Below, piece by piece: positions 17,453 through 27,325 of a stretch of DNA of 64,000 nt (the first letter of the stretch is position 1; every line of letters begins with the position of its first letter). Below the pieces are notes generated by a model. It had not been told where the DNA came from and ran no database searches. It saw only the letters and a list, made by a program, of their open reading frames with translations. This DNA is from Flammeovirgaceae bacterium UBA6059. Lineage in GTDB: Bacteria > Bacteroidota > Bacteroidia > Cytophagales > Cyclobacteriaceae. The translations under genes and the position numbers were made by a program. The stretch spans positions 1-64,000 of the forward strand of contig DIYH01000035.1 of NCBI GenBank assembly GCA_002435755.1. The letters are read 5' to 3'.

Positions 17453-18145
17453 ATGATTAAGCTACTTTTAGTTGAGGACGAACCTGGTGTAGCATCATTT
17501 ATAAAAAAGGGTCTTGAAGAGGAAACCTATCAGGTACAAGTTGCATATGATGGACATATGGCAATGCAGCTTTTATCCAACAGCCAATTTGATTTAATCA
17601 TTTTGGATGTGATCCTTCCTGGAATTAACGGTTTGGATCTTTGTAAAAAAATCAAGCAGTCCACTTTGGTTAATGTCCCCATTCTTATGCTTACCGCTCT
17701 GAATAGTACGGAAAATGTCGTCACTGGACTAGACAGTGGTGCGGATGACTATTTATCAAAACCTTTCAAACTAAAAGAACTGCTTGCCCGACTGAGAGCC
17801 TTATTAAGGAGAGGGAACACTACAAACAGCCCCCATCATGAGGTGTTGCAAATTGAAGATCTGAAATTGGATAGGGATGCGAAAATTGTCGTCAGGGACG
17901 ATAAAGAAATAAAGCTCACATCCACTGAATACCGACTCCTCGAGTACTTCATGAAAAATCAAAAAAGAGTATTGTCCAGGATTGATCTCCTAGAAAGTGT
18001 TTGGGATATCAATTTTGACATGCGTACTAATGTAGTAGATGTGTATGTGCTATATCTCAGAAATAAAATTGAGAAAAATTTCAAATCCAAACTAATTCAT
18101 ACAGTCATTGGCATGGGCTATATTATGCGTAGCGAAGCTTATTAA
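17453..18145 (+). CDS. OmpR-family response regulator
   Basis: This 230-residue protein has an N-terminal receiver domain (1-118) with the acidic pocket E8-D9, the phosphoacceptor D52 (in LIILDVILPG), the switch T81 and the conserved K103 (LSKPF), then an OmpR/PhoB winged-helix DNA-binding domain (about 128-228, with LTSTEYRLLEYFMKN and NVVDVYVLYLRNKIE). It should act as a DNA-binding regulator phosphorylated by the histidine kinase encoded 10 nt downstream. The target is unknown; the dead efflux-adaptor gene downstream suggests that the pair may once have controlled an RND pump, as CusR-like regulators do, but this is inference. Confidence 0.93.
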   Translation: MIKLLLVEDEPGVASFIKKGLEEETYQVQVAYDGHMAMQLLSNSQFDLIILDVILPGINGLDLCKKIKQSTLVNVPILMLTALNSTENVVTGLDSGADDYLSKPFKLKELLARLRALLRRGNTTNSPHHEVLQIEDLKLDRDAKIVVRDDKEIKLTSTEYRLLEYFMKNQKRVLSRIDLLESVWDINFDMRTNVVDVYVLYLRNKIEKNFKSKLIHTVIGMGYIMRSEAY

Positions 18146-18155
18146 GGCTTATAGT

Positions 18156-19565
18156 GTGAATATTCGAAGTAAGATAACATTAGTATTTATTATACTAACA
18201 GGTTCATTGATGTCGGCTGTATTTATCATCATTTACCTGTTTTCCATTAAGTACACGGATTCGGATTTTTTTAACCGCTTAACAGAGCGCGCTAAGATTG
18301 TTGCCCAAATTCACTTGGAGAAGGATGAATTGAGTGCACATCTCTATGACGAAATCAGAAAAAAACATGTCCAAATCCTTCCTAATGAAATGGAGGGTAT
18401 TTTTAGAATTAAAGATATCAATAACCCTACTCTACCGCCTGACAATAGTTTTTATTACAACCTCCCTCCTTCTTTCTTTGACGAGCTTTTCGAGAACAAA
18501 GTAAACTATGCGAAGAGGGATAAAACTTATTATACTGGTATCATCTATACAGACAATGAAGGTGATTTTATTGTCATCGCATCTGCGGATAATATTTTTG
18601 GTCTGGCCAAAATGAATAACCTGCGTACAATATTAATCATCGCCCTGCTATCTAGTCTGGTTGCTCTTTTTATTATAGGGAGATACTATGCAGGAAAAGT
18701 ACTTCATCCTATTTCAGACATTACTAATCAGGTTAAAGAAATAACCGGAAGGAACCTTCACCTCAGACTACATACCAAAAGTAATAAGGATGAATTGGCG
18801 GAATTATCCAATACCTTCAATGATCTTTTGGATCGTCTTGAAACAATCTTTGACCTACAGGGTACGTTCATAAACAATGCTTCTCACGAACTAAAAAATC
18901 CCTTGGCGGTCATCCTTGGTGAAACGGAATTCATTTTAAAACGAAATCGATCCAGCGAAGAATACAAACAATCTATCCACAGTATAGAAAAAGAAGCGCA
19001 GCGCTTAGAGCTTTTTGTCCACAGTCTATTAAAACTGGCTCAGGCAGGGCATGAAAATAAAGGCTTGTTGGTTGAAGTAATCAGAATAGACGAATTGGTT
19101 TTTCTTGCAAAAGATCAGATTGACGCTATCAAACCTGACAATAATGTTGTCCTTGACCTTGACTTACCAATCGATCAACAAGTATTGATCATTCAGGGAA
19201 ATTTAAGCCTGATGCTTGTTGCCTTGGTTAATCTTATCGATAATGCCTGCAAGTTTTCCGATAATAAAGAGGTGAAAGTGAAGATTCTTACCTCATTGAA
19301 TGAAGTGGCTATAACAGTGGCAGATCAGGGGATTGGAATCCCTAAAAATGATCTCAAAAAGGTGTTTGAACCGCTCTACCGCTCTGAGAATGCCAGATGG
19401 AACAAAGGTTTTGGAGTTGGATTATCGTTGGCACAAAAAATTGTGAAATTGCATAAAGGTTTTTTAAAAATTGAATCTGAATTCTCAAAAGGAACAACTG
19501 TATCGGTCATTTTTCCAAATACAAACAATAAACAACAAGTAAAGTCAATTCTAACATCTCTTTAA
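18156..19565 (+). CDS. Sensor histidine kinase, HAMP type
   Basis: The GTG at 18156, 10 nt after the response regulator stop, gives 469 residues beginning VNIRSKITLVF with a first membrane helix at once; an upstream ATG at 18108 would add 16 residues inside the regulator gene and delay the helix. Order: TM1 (about 7-29), extracytoplasmic sensor (30-157), TM2 (about 158-181), HAMP (182-235), HisKA with phosphoacceptor H244 (NASHELKNPLAV), then HATPase with N-box NLIDNACKF, G1 ADQGIGIP, F-box VFEPLYR and G2 GFGVGLSLAQ. All key residues are present, so it should be active. The signal sensed cannot be told from the sequence. Confidence 0.93.
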   Translation: MNIRSKITLVFIILTGSLMSAVFIIIYLFSIKYTDSDFFNRLTERAKIVAQIHLEKDELSAHLYDEIRKKHVQILPNEMEGIFRIKDINNPTLPPDNSFYYNLPPSFFDELFENKVNYAKRDKTYYTGIIYTDNEGDFIVIASADNIFGLAKMNNLRTILIIALLSSLVALFIIGRYYAGKVLHPISDITNQVKEITGRNLHLRLHTKSNKDELAELSNTFNDLLDRLETIFDLQGTFINNASHELKNPLAVILGETEFILKRNRSSEEYKQSIHSIEKEAQRLELFVHSLLKLAQAGHENKGLLVEVIRIDELVFLAKDQIDAIKPDNNVVLDLDLPIDQQVLIIQGNLSLMLVALVNLIDNACKFSDNKEVKVKILTSLNEVAITVADQGIGIPKNDLKKVFEPLYRSENARWNKGFGVGLSLAQKIVKLHKGFLKIESEFSKGTTVSVIFPNTNNKQQVKSILTSL

Positions 19566-19621
19566 CTACCAGCTCATTTCAACCTAATTCAAGAAGCGTA
19601 TAACCTTTACAGGTCAAGTTT

Positions 19622-20053
19622 TTGAATGTGGTACTCTTTACAACTGTTATAGGCATATTTCTTTTGCTTCTGAGATTGCTTCTAAGCATTCTCTTACTCC
19701 CCAATGGGTTCAGGATGGCTTTTAATTATTACGAAAGCATGAGCTGGCTCACAGGTGCAGATTTCAATTTACCTCTGTGGCTCGCGTATGTCATTATAGT
19801 GATTCAGTTTTATGCCTGTTTCTTTCTTACTTTAGGAATAGCAAGCAGGTATTTCGCAGGAATAATACTCCTTTGTTTATTGATGACCATTCCTTATCAT
19901 ATTTCAGGGAAAGTTCCGCTTGATTGGTTTGGCCAGAGGATCGGAAATGGGATCCAATTTCATCTTTTGACATTCTTCACCAGTGTTATATTGACTTTTA
20001 AGGGAAGCGGTAAATTCTCAATCGACAACTATATCCGGCAAGCATTCATGTGA
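19622..20053 (+). CDS. DoxX-like small membrane protein
   Basis: This 143-residue protein has about four hydrophobic helices and the layout of DoxX/DoxD-family proteins: an early R-L-L-L helix, the NYYESMSWLTG loop, a GIASRYFAGIILLCLLM helix and a final ILTFKGSGKFSIDNYI strand typical of the family end. The start is a TTG at 19622; no ATG gives full length. It lies 56 nt after the kinase gene and may be co-transcribed. The family is linked to quinone or thiol redox in some species but has no general function. Confidence 0.7.
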   Translation: MNVVLFTTVIGIFLLLLRLLLSILLLPNGFRMAFNYYESMSWLTGADFNLPLWLAYVIIVIQFYACFFLTLGIASRYFAGIILLCLLMTIPYHISGKVPLDWFGQRIGNGIQFHLLTFFTSVILTFKGSGKFSIDNYIRQAFM

Positions 20054-20141
20054 AAATGAAGACAAATCTAATCTCATTTTAACCAAAGTCTAAAAGGTCT
20101 ATTAACGACCATGCGTGCAAGAAAAAAAAAGCATATTGATT

Positions 20142-20306
20142 ATGAAAACTTCACTTCTTGATTACAGCAAAATCATTCTGGAAAGAGTCAGCTTTGATTC
20201 GAATCTCTTTCAGAAAGAATTAAAAAAAGCACAAATGAGATTGAGTTCGTCTGAACAGCATGAACTGAAATCATGGGCAGAAAATATCAATTCACAGATA
20301 CACTGA
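20142..20306 (+). CDS. Small hypothetical protein
   Basis: From the ATG at 20142 this gives 54 residues beginning MKTSLLDYSKIILERVSFD and predicted to be mostly helical and charged, ending ELKSWAENINSQIH. It has no signal or membrane segment. The start resembles the many small Bacteroidota proteins that open MKTSLLDYSKIILEKVSFD, a recurrent but uncharacterised family. It is just past the DoxX-like gene on the same strand. Confidence 0.5.
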   Translation: MKTSLLDYSKIILERVSFDSNLFQKELKKAQMRLSSSEQHELKSWAENINSQIH

Positions 20307-20386
20307 AATTCTAATCTGGCTCTAATTCTGTTCTTAGACCATCTTCATGTTGTGCTAATATCTTGCTATAAAACTCATAGATCACA

Positions 20387-20712
20387 ATGACAAAAAGACG
20401 AATGCAATACAGATACCTTCTTTTAAGCCTGGGTCTAATGCCGCTGTTATTCCTGTTACTCTTTTCAACTTTCAATGAAGCGGATTCGCAGGAAGAACCA
20501 AACAATAAAACAAACCTTGAAGAAATTCAGATTACCAAGCCTGTCATAAAGGATACGGCCATCTCCATAATTATATAGCTAATTTGTAGGCCATTCAGCA
20601 TGTAGAGTTAAGATCACGCATTAAAAAAGGCGCGATTGAAGAAATTCATGTAGATGAAGGTAAATAAGTAAAAAAGAAAGATTTGCTTTTTACCCTCAGC
20701 AGACAGAAACAT
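20387..20712 (+). pseudogene. Remnant of an RND efflux periplasmic adaptor (HlyD/MexA family)
   Basis: The first frame gives a signal-like helix (LLLSLGLMPLLFLLLFSTF), a Q-E-E-P linker and ITKPVIKDTAIS, the usual adaptor start, then stops at 20576. A second frame continues the homology: YIANL, stop, AIQHVELRSRIKKGAIEEIHVDEGK, stop, VKKKDLLFTLS. This matches the adaptor motif VELRSRV.GFIEKIHVDEGQ.VKKGQLLF. One frameshift and two stop codons make it dead. The remaining two thirds of a usual 350-400-residue adaptor, and any RND pump or TolC gene, are absent. Confidence 0.8.
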
Positions 20713-20714
20713 GT

Positions 20715-21215
20715 AACTGGATATACGACTATGCTCAATTCAATGACTTAGCCTTCTACGACCTGTATAAGCACGAAGGTTTTCTTAGAACAGTTATGAT
20801 CCGAACGACTACCATTGGTGAGACCATGGTATTGATCCAGTTTACTCAAGATGATCCAGAAATAATCCAGCAGTTGCTGGATGCTCTAAAGTCTAACTTC
20901 TCGCATCTGACCTCAATCAACTATGCAATTAACAAAAAAAGGAATGACACTTTCAATGATCTCGAAGTAGTCAATTATTCCGGTAGGGATCATGTAATAG
21001 AGCAAACGGGTGATCTTCGGTTTATCATCGGCCCTAAGTCCTTTTATCAAACTAATCCAGTACAGGCCATCAATTGTATGACGTTACTGTCGATTTCGCT
21101 GGATTAACTGGCGATGAGTTGGTCTATGACTTGTATACCGGTACTTGTACTATCGCCAATTATGTTGCTGGATCTGCTCTACAAGTCATCGGCGTAGAGT
21201 TATACCTGCTTCCCA
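20715..21215 (+). pseudogene. Remnant of rlmD-type 23S rRNA (uracil-5)-methyltransferase
   Basis: The first frame carries the middle of an RlmD/RumA-like protein: FYDLYKHEGFLRTVMIRTTT, NKKRNDTFNDLEVV and FIIGPKSFYQTNPVQA. A frameshift near 21070-21100 moves to a second frame with FAGLTGDELVYDLYTGTCTI (the SAM-binding motif D-L-Y-x-G-x-G, here with C for the second G) and VIGVEL. The N-terminal TRAM region and the C-terminal catalytic Cys region are missing. It directly abuts the adaptor remnant, in a different frame, so a deletion appears to have joined them. A working copy is expected elsewhere in the genome. Confidence 0.8.
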
Positions 21216-21640
21216 AGGTTGGCATTTCACCTAATTGGGCTGAGCGTACGGTAGCCCATTTCAACTGGTCAGTCATGCTCTCTTGGGTGATTAGCGTGGG
21301 GGTATGTTAAGCTATCTCGGTATTCGCAGGCGCATTTCTTTCTTTTCTAGTCCTCCCAGCGTGGATCGGGTGCGGGTCGATTTATCTTTTTATGAAGAAG
21401 TTATCATAGCACGATTACAACCGGTTGGCCATTTCAATCAGCATTTTAGATCATTGAGTTTACGCATTACCAAGTGGAGCTTTCCCAACAAGATCACTGC
21501 AGGACTATTTTTGTATTATACTCAATTCTGCTTTCATTCATTTAAACATTTTTGAGCCTTTTTTGACAAATGGGAAAAATTTCTCAACTTATCAGAGAAA
21601 AAGATGAGAAGCCAACATATTCTTGTCAGTCTTTACTTAC
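21216..21640 (+). other. Degraded sequence, origin unclear
   Basis: Short open stretches continue after the rlmD remnant, including a hydrophobic piece HFNWSVMLSWVISVG near 21260 and, in another frame, FAGAFLSFLVLPAWIG near 21325-21375. They look like pieces of a broken membrane protein, but I cannot name the family. A later piece with FRSLSLRITKWSFPNK (about 21450) may be from another dead gene. No intact gene is supported. Confidence 0.35.
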
Positions 21641-21900
21641 CTACAAATTGAAAATGCCCTTTGATAAAACAGAAAGATCTACCGTTGTATGAGTGTTGAT
21701 ACTCTTACCCTCTAGTTTCAACGAAACTAATTGGTCAAACGCTCCATCTCCTGAAATAGTCACCTCATAACTTGTACGGTTGGGATAGAACACTACGCCC
21801 TTAATTAGGTGTCTGTTCATCTTCGTTGATTTCAAATAGCGTTTCAGGATCATTGCCAGCTTTTGCTGCCAAACTACTGCCATCATCCTTTATGAACCGC
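21641..21900 (-). pseudogene. Orphan T9SS sorting-tail remnant
   Basis: The minus strand reads GVVFYPNRTSYEVTISGD followed by VDLSVLSKGIFNL and then a stop, which is the shape of a type A T9SS C-terminal tail (Y-P-N-P-x-x...D-L-S-x-L-x-x-G-x-Y) with Pro changed to Arg and the last strand lost. Just upstream another frame reads AGNDPETLFEINEDEQTPN, so a frameshift separates the tail from the body. The body of the gene is gone; it faces away from the rlmD remnant. Confidence 0.5.
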
Positions 21901-22164
21901 GCTTCAGCTATTATCAGTCAGCTAGTGGTTGGGAAAATAAACCAAAAGAAACAGCGCTTAGAAGCAGCAGGGTACAGGATGGATTAGTGATTTAATACTC
22001 AAATTTTTGAAAAATGCACATGAGGTGGGCTTTTCCATTTTAATGCAAGAGCCATTCATTCATGTCCATAAAGTATCAAAACGATAGTCCATTGTTTCGC
22101 AACGGCTCAATGATGCATGTCATTTAGTGAAATCAACAGACAACAACAAACGATAAGAAGTAAC

Positions 22165-25100
22165 ATGGCAAACGAAAAAAACATCTATTCTTCCCTCAAT
22201 ACCCCGCTGTTAATCGTATTCCTATTGCTCTGCTCGAATCACTTGAGTGCACAGGATGTAGGTGTTATTCGCTGGGATGCCTGGGTAGGTAATCAAAGTG
22301 GTGTTGGTTTAGAGGTTGAAGAGTCTCTGGGGCCAAATGAATTCCATGGGAGGCTGCCTTATTTCGCCACTATTGACGGGCCAAATGAAGTATCTATTCA
22401 AATTACGCAATCAACTATGGATACCGATCTACAGATAGCCAAAGAAGCGGGAATCGACTATTTTGCCTATGTGTATTATTCACCTCAATTGTCCGGTATA
22501 GGTGAGGTAATTGATTTGCATCTCAATAGTCCCAATAAATCAGATGTTGATTATTGTTTTATTGTGGCGGGTAACAGATGGAATAGTGATGTAATTAACG
22601 ATTTGGTCACTAATCATTTCTCAGATTCCAGCTACAAAAAAGTATTGAATAACCGCCCTCTAGTATATCTATTGAGAGATGGTGATGAAGATGGTATCAG
22701 TTGTCAAATGAATTCGTTGATCGCACAAGCCAATGCCGCTGGTTTTAATCCTTATTTAGTGGGTATGGGCTCAGATAGCTTTTCGGGAGTGAGTCTTGAT
22801 GCGAGATCTGATTATTTTGTTACTGAAAAAAATGGTGTCCCCTTTTCAGATCTGGTTGCTAAAGCAGAAAGCCAGTGGGATATATTGAAAGCCACTGACA
22901 ATGTTGTGCCCATGGTCACGACAGGCTATGATCCAAGACCGAGAAATAATGCTAATAATCCTGTGAATTGGGGAGGTGACATCCCTTCTAACTTCTATGC
23001 CGCCAAAGGAACACCTCAGGAGATCGCCAATCACCTGGCTGCATCCCTTACGTGGATCAATCAAAATTCGAATAAGGCTTCAGCGAATACCGTGCTTATG
23101 TATGCATGGAATGAATTTGATGAAGGGGGATGGATTTGCCCTACTTTAGAAGATGGTGATGCCAGACTAGAAGCCATTGAAGATGTGATAAAAGGAACGA
23201 CTTCCATTACAGACATTACTACCTATCCTACCCCAATCGCCCCTGTTACTTTACCCGTAGCTGGTTCAGGCGGCATATTACTTAATTCGAGTTTTGAGAC
23301 GGGTAATCAAAAAAATGGGACACCTAACTGGTTCGCGAATTGGCCAGCGCCTTGGGAAAATGCTACCCGGATACAAAAAGTTTGGAAAACATATACTTAT
23401 GCAGGTGAACAAGCCATAAAAGTATCAAACAGACGTTCTGCAACACACTCACCTTTGCAAGACATTACTAAGGCCTTGGAATTAAATGGCCAGGGAAATT
23501 ATGACGTTGCGGTTATGGCCAGGTACTATGCCGGTAATGATGATATCAGAATTGTAGTAAATACAAATGATGGTAACGGTTCACATACTTTTAGCACGCC
23601 CTTTACCAATGCAACAGATAGTTATACACTGATTTCCGGCACATTAAATATCACATGGAGTGGTACATTAAATAGCGCTACCATTGGAATTGAAAGCGCC
23701 ACCGACTATGGCGCTAATTTATACCTGGATGATTTTAACATGGATCTTACCGGGGGTGGTGGCATACCTCCCAGTGGTGGTGTTAATACATTGTTTGAAG
23801 CGGAAGATGCCACGTTAAATGGAAATATAAGTGTAAGGTCTGTATCAGGTGCCAGTAATGGTTTTGTAGCCGGGATACAAACGACACCTTCAAGTATAGA
23901 ATGGACGATTAATAATGTACCAGCAACCGGAAGTTATAGCGTCATATTCGGCACCCGCTCGCACTTCGGCAATGAAGGTATTGGAAGTAGAAGTGCGACA
24001 ATTAGTAGTAGTGCCGGTTCATCTGCAAACTATACCTTTCCACCTTCTGAAACGGTTCGCCAAGATGTTATTACTTTGGATTTAGCGGCAGGAACAAATA
24101 CCATCACATTGAATGCTACCAGTACATACTTCGAAGTTGATTATATATCAATCCCTGGATTAACCGGAGAAAATGTACCACCTTTTGCCAATGCTGGTAT
24201 TGATCAATTAGTAGAAGATACGGGTAACAGCGGGAGTGAAACTGTTATCTTAAATGGTTCGCAAAGTAGTGATATTGATGGAAATATTGTTTCATACAGC
24301 TGGACGATGGGAAGCACGGAAATTGCTACCGGAGTGACGCCAAGTGTAGACCTAAATGCCGGAATAAACAGGATTATTTTAACGGTAACTGATGATGCTG
24401 GTGTAAGCTCCACTGATGTTGTTACTGTGGTTGTGGCTAAAAGTACTTTTGAAGCAGAAAATGCGATTTTATACGGAGACATAGTTACCAGGGCGGTGAC
24501 AGGCGCCAGCAATGACTTTGTTGCAGGAGTGGAAACAACACCCTCAAGCATCGTATGGACGATAACTGATGTCCCTGATTCAGGAAATTACGACATTACT
24601 TTTGGCACTCGTTCGCATTATGGGTATACACCAAATGGAAGTAGGAGGGCGACCATTAGCAGCTGTTCAGGCCCATCCGTGACCTATGATTTCCCAGCTT
24701 CTGCCACAGTACGTGAAGATGTCATTTCTTTGAGTTTAGATGAAGGAACGAATATAATCACGCTCAACAATGATTGGGGATATCTTGAAGTAGACTATAT
24801 GTCAATAGCCGGCATTGCAGGAAACAACCAGGCTCCAATTGCCGATGCAGGCCCTGACAAAACAGTAACTGATGATGATTTTAACGATAGTGAAAACGTA
24901 ACCCTGAGCGGTTCGGCCAGTTCAGACGATAGCGCGATAATATCTTTCTCGTGGACGGAAAATGGCACTCAAATTGCCTCAGGGGAGAATACTTCAGTCC
25001 CTCTTACCATTGGGACTCATGAAATAGTCTTAACCGTAACAGATGATAATGGGATCAGCTCCAGGGATACTGTTACGGTCACCGTTTCACCTGCCACATT

Positions 25101-25743
25101 AGAAGCAGAACATGCGACATTAAATGGAGATATACAGGTTCGGGCGCTGTTAGGAGCCAGCAATGACTCCATAGCAGGAGTAGTAACAACACCATCAAGC
25201 ATTGTCTGGACGGTTAATAATGTTGCTGATTCAGGAACTTACGATGTTACCTTTGCTACGCGCTCGCATTACGGCTATACAGCGAATGGGAGTAGAAGAG
25301 CGACCATTAGTAGCAGTGTAGGTTCATCTGTGACGTATGATTTCCCTGCTTCGGCAACCATACGACAGGATATCATCACCTTAGCATTAAATCAAGGAAC
25401 AAATACAATTACGCTCGATAATGATTGGGGATATCTTGAAGTTGATTACATTTCCCTGACCAAGGCAGGAGGTGGTGCGGGTAGCCGTCTTGCTGCCTTC
25501 AGTGATGAAGTTCAGGATACTAACCACATTCAAGATATCAGTATCTACCCTAACCCTTCTAGTGGATTAATTAATATTTCAGGGGTCAAAGGTATCGTTG
25601 AAGTATTCAACCTGCTTGGTTCAAAAGTAATGGAAAAAGTAGCCGAAGAAGGGCAAATTATTGACATTGACCTTTCAGGGCAATCCGGGGTTTTCATTAT
25701 AAAAACTAACGAATCGATACACAAAGTAATAGTACGGAACTGA
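22165..25743 (+). CDS. Secreted GH99-like hydrolase with CBM and PKD repeats and T9SS tail
   Basis: The ATG at 22165 gives 1192 residues with a signal peptide ending SNHLSAQ; an in-frame ATG 48 nt upstream would spoil it. The catalytic region (about 30-365) starts GVIRWDAW, has VTTGYDPRPR and ends MYAWNEFDEGGWICPT, the E-x-x-E motif that corresponds to the catalytic pair in GH99. Then come a CBM4/22-like domain (about 372-530), three CBM6/35-like domains opening FEAEDATLNG, FEAENAILYG and LEAEHATLNG (near 543, 761 and 978), two PKD domains between them and a T9SS tail (about 1126-1192, IYPNPSSGLI). It should be an extracellular glycan hydrolase. It stands alone on the plus strand, next to the dead region. 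Substrate is unknown. Confidence 0.75.
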   Translation: MANEKNIYSSLNTPLLIVFLLLCSNHLSAQDVGVIRWDAWVGNQSGVGLEVEESLGPNEFHGRLPYFATIDGPNEVSIQITQSTMDTDLQIAKEAGIDYFAYVYYSPQLSGIGEVIDLHLNSPNKSDVDYCFIVAGNRWNSDVINDLVTNHFSDSSYKKVLNNRPLVYLLRDGDEDGISCQMNSLIAQANAAGFNPYLVGMGSDSFSGVSLDARSDYFVTEKNGVPFSDLVAKAESQWDILKATDNVVPMVTTGYDPRPRNNANNPVNWGGDIPSNFYAAKGTPQEIANHLAASLTWINQNSNKASANTVLMYAWNEFDEGGWICPTLEDGDARLEAIEDVIKGTTSITDITTYPTPIAPVTLPVAGSGGILLNSSFETGNQKNGTPNWFANWPAPWENATRIQKVWKTYTYAGEQAIKVSNRRSATHSPLQDITKALELNGQGNYDVAVMARYYAGNDDIRIVVNTNDGNGSHTFSTPFTNATDSYTLISGTLNITWSGTLNSATIGIESATDYGANLYLDDFNMDLTGGGGIPPSGGVNTLFEAEDATLNGNISVRSVSGASNGFVAGIQTTPSSIEWTINNVPATGSYSVIFGTRSHFGNEGIGSRSATISSSAGSSANYTFPPSETVRQDVITLDLAAGTNTITLNATSTYFEVDYISIPGLTGENVPPFANAGIDQLVEDTGNSGSETVILNGSQSSDIDGNIVSYSWTMGSTEIATGVTPSVDLNAGINRIILTVTDDAGVSSTDVVTVVVAKSTFEAENAILYGDIVTRAVTGASNDFVAGVETTPSSIVWTITDVPDSGNYDITFGTRSHYGYTPNGSRRATISSCSGPSVTYDFPASATVREDVISLSLDEGTNIITLNNDWGYLEVDYMSIAGIAGNNQAPIADAGPDKTVTDDDFNDSENVTLSGSASSDDSAIISFSWTENGTQIASGENTSVPLTIGTHEIVLTVTDDNGISSRDTVTVTVSPATLEAEHATLNGDIQVRALLGASNDSIAGVVTTPSSIVWTVNNVADSGTYDVTFATRSHYGYTANGSRRATISSSVGSSVTYDFPASATIRQDIITLALNQGTNTITLDNDWGYLEVDYISLTKAGGGAGSRLAAFSDEVQDTNHIQDISIYPNPSSGLINISGVKGIVEVFNLLGSKVMEKVAEEGQIIDIDLSGQSGVFIIKTNESIHKVIVRN

Positions 25744-25900
25744 AGCAACATTCGATAATACATAAAAGTATTCCTACTGGGTGTCTTTAACCAGCATCAA
25801 AATCCGAATTGGGTTGAGAGGGTATAGGATCAGCAATAGATATGCCCCAGTGCATCATGAGGTCAACCCAACTGGTATTCACCAAAGACCGGCTTTCAAG

Positions 25901-27204
25901 TTAAAGCTTCGGAATATTTTCATCCAACAACGTTTGAAGCTCTTGCTTTTTAAGCGCGTACTTTTCTGAGCTCAAATCAGTGATCTTCTCGAAATTTCGC
26001 TCGTCATACTGATCGCCACAGTACCATAATGCGCCATCTCCATCGAGCAACCATTCGCGGGTACGAATCCATCGCGCACTATCATACTGCGCTGAGATCC
26101 ATCCCCTTGGCTCAAAGGGTTCTCCCAGTAAATAGGAAGCAAAACTTTGACCGTGCATGAAAGCCGTCTGGTTGCTTTGATAATCAGCAAGTTCCAAAAA
26201 AGTAGGAACGAAATCGGTAACATCTACCAATACATCAGACATCCCTTGTGGTTTTATCAGTTTGGGGGAATAAGCTACAAAAGGCACGTGCAGTGCAATT
26301 TCAGATTCCATCTTGCCTTTGCCATAACCTGCTGTTCCATTATCTCCTAACAAGAAAATAACGGTATTGTCCAGTTGATTTGTAGCGGCAAGTCTATCTA
26401 TGATGCCTGAAGCTTCCTATCCACATATTCAATGTTTGACTTCATGCTGCCCTTGACCCGGTTTCCCGTCATGTTTCCATCAGCATCGTACTCCGGTACA
26501 TCAGGCCTGATCCACTTCTCAGTTTTAGGATCGAATTCATGGTGTGGAAGATTGGTAGGCCAATAGGCGAAAAAGGGTTGGTCTGATTTCTCTCCGATGA
26601 AAGACAGGAGGCTGTCCGCTTCTATACTTGGGCCAAAATCCTGTGGTGTAGTAGGCACTCCCTGACCATTGGCAAGTATAGCGGGGTGCCAGTACCATTC
26701 CGCTCCGTACATATTACCTGCCCGATCATTCTCAGAGCCGCGACCCTGAGAAGGGCCATCGTACCCCTCCCAATATTTGCAGATTACATAATGATCAAAA
26801 CCAAAATCGGAGGGATTCATTTGCCGGTCAATGTGCTGTTTACCGAAAAATCCGGTTCGATACCCTGCCTCTTTCATAGCCGTGCCCATCGTGTAGTGCG
26901 ACGAGTGTAATGAGCCATCCGGGGTAATGCGGTTACTGTAATGTCCGTTCTTGTGTGCATACTTAGCGGTGAGCAATGTTGCTCTAGTAGGCCCGCAGAC
27001 CGGTTGAGACCATGCTGTTTTAAAAACAACTCCGTTATCGGCCATTTTATCAATAGTAGGAGTATTTATATTCGAGTTACCATAAACACTCAATTCTTTG
27101 GCTGAAACATCGTCTAGTAGGATCAATATAATGTTAGGCGGTGACTGGCTAAAGCTTTGATAGCCCAGCATGAGAGCCAGGGAAATTGCCGTAAGTGTGC
27201 GCAT
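25901..27204 (-). pseudogene. Frameshifted S1-family sulfatase
   Basis: The N-terminal frame (from 27204) has a signal peptide, NIILILLDDVS and the FGly motif C70-G-P-T-R, and stops at 26398 just after YVDRKLQ. The next frame continues without loss: IIDRLAATNQLDNTVIFLLGDNGTAGYGKGK and on to the C-terminus at 25901. Joining them needs one base added (or two removed) near 26408. The full protein would be about 433 residues and otherwise complete, so this is a very recent mutation, a programmed shift or a sequencing error. It is the last gene of the minus-strand run behind the GH106 gene, 121 nt away. Confidence 0.85.
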
Positions 27205-27325
27205 ATTATTTTGGAATCATATGTCCGTTAAATATGCATTATACTTATATGTAGGTGATTGTTCATCCCGTGGCATCCTGACTTAAATAACCTAAGCCGC
27301 ACGGGTGACTCAAAAGCCTATCCTT

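Noticed and set aside
21304..21555. 83-codon frame that could be a transposase end
   Set aside because: The basic FRSLSLRITKWSFPNK stretch hinted at an insertion-sequence C-terminus, but no catalytic motif is present, so no family is claimed.
21890..21990. Short plus-strand frame of about 32 codons near 21891
   Set aside because: It looks like a helical gene end (QLVVGKINQKKQRLEAAGY), but it is too short to assign.
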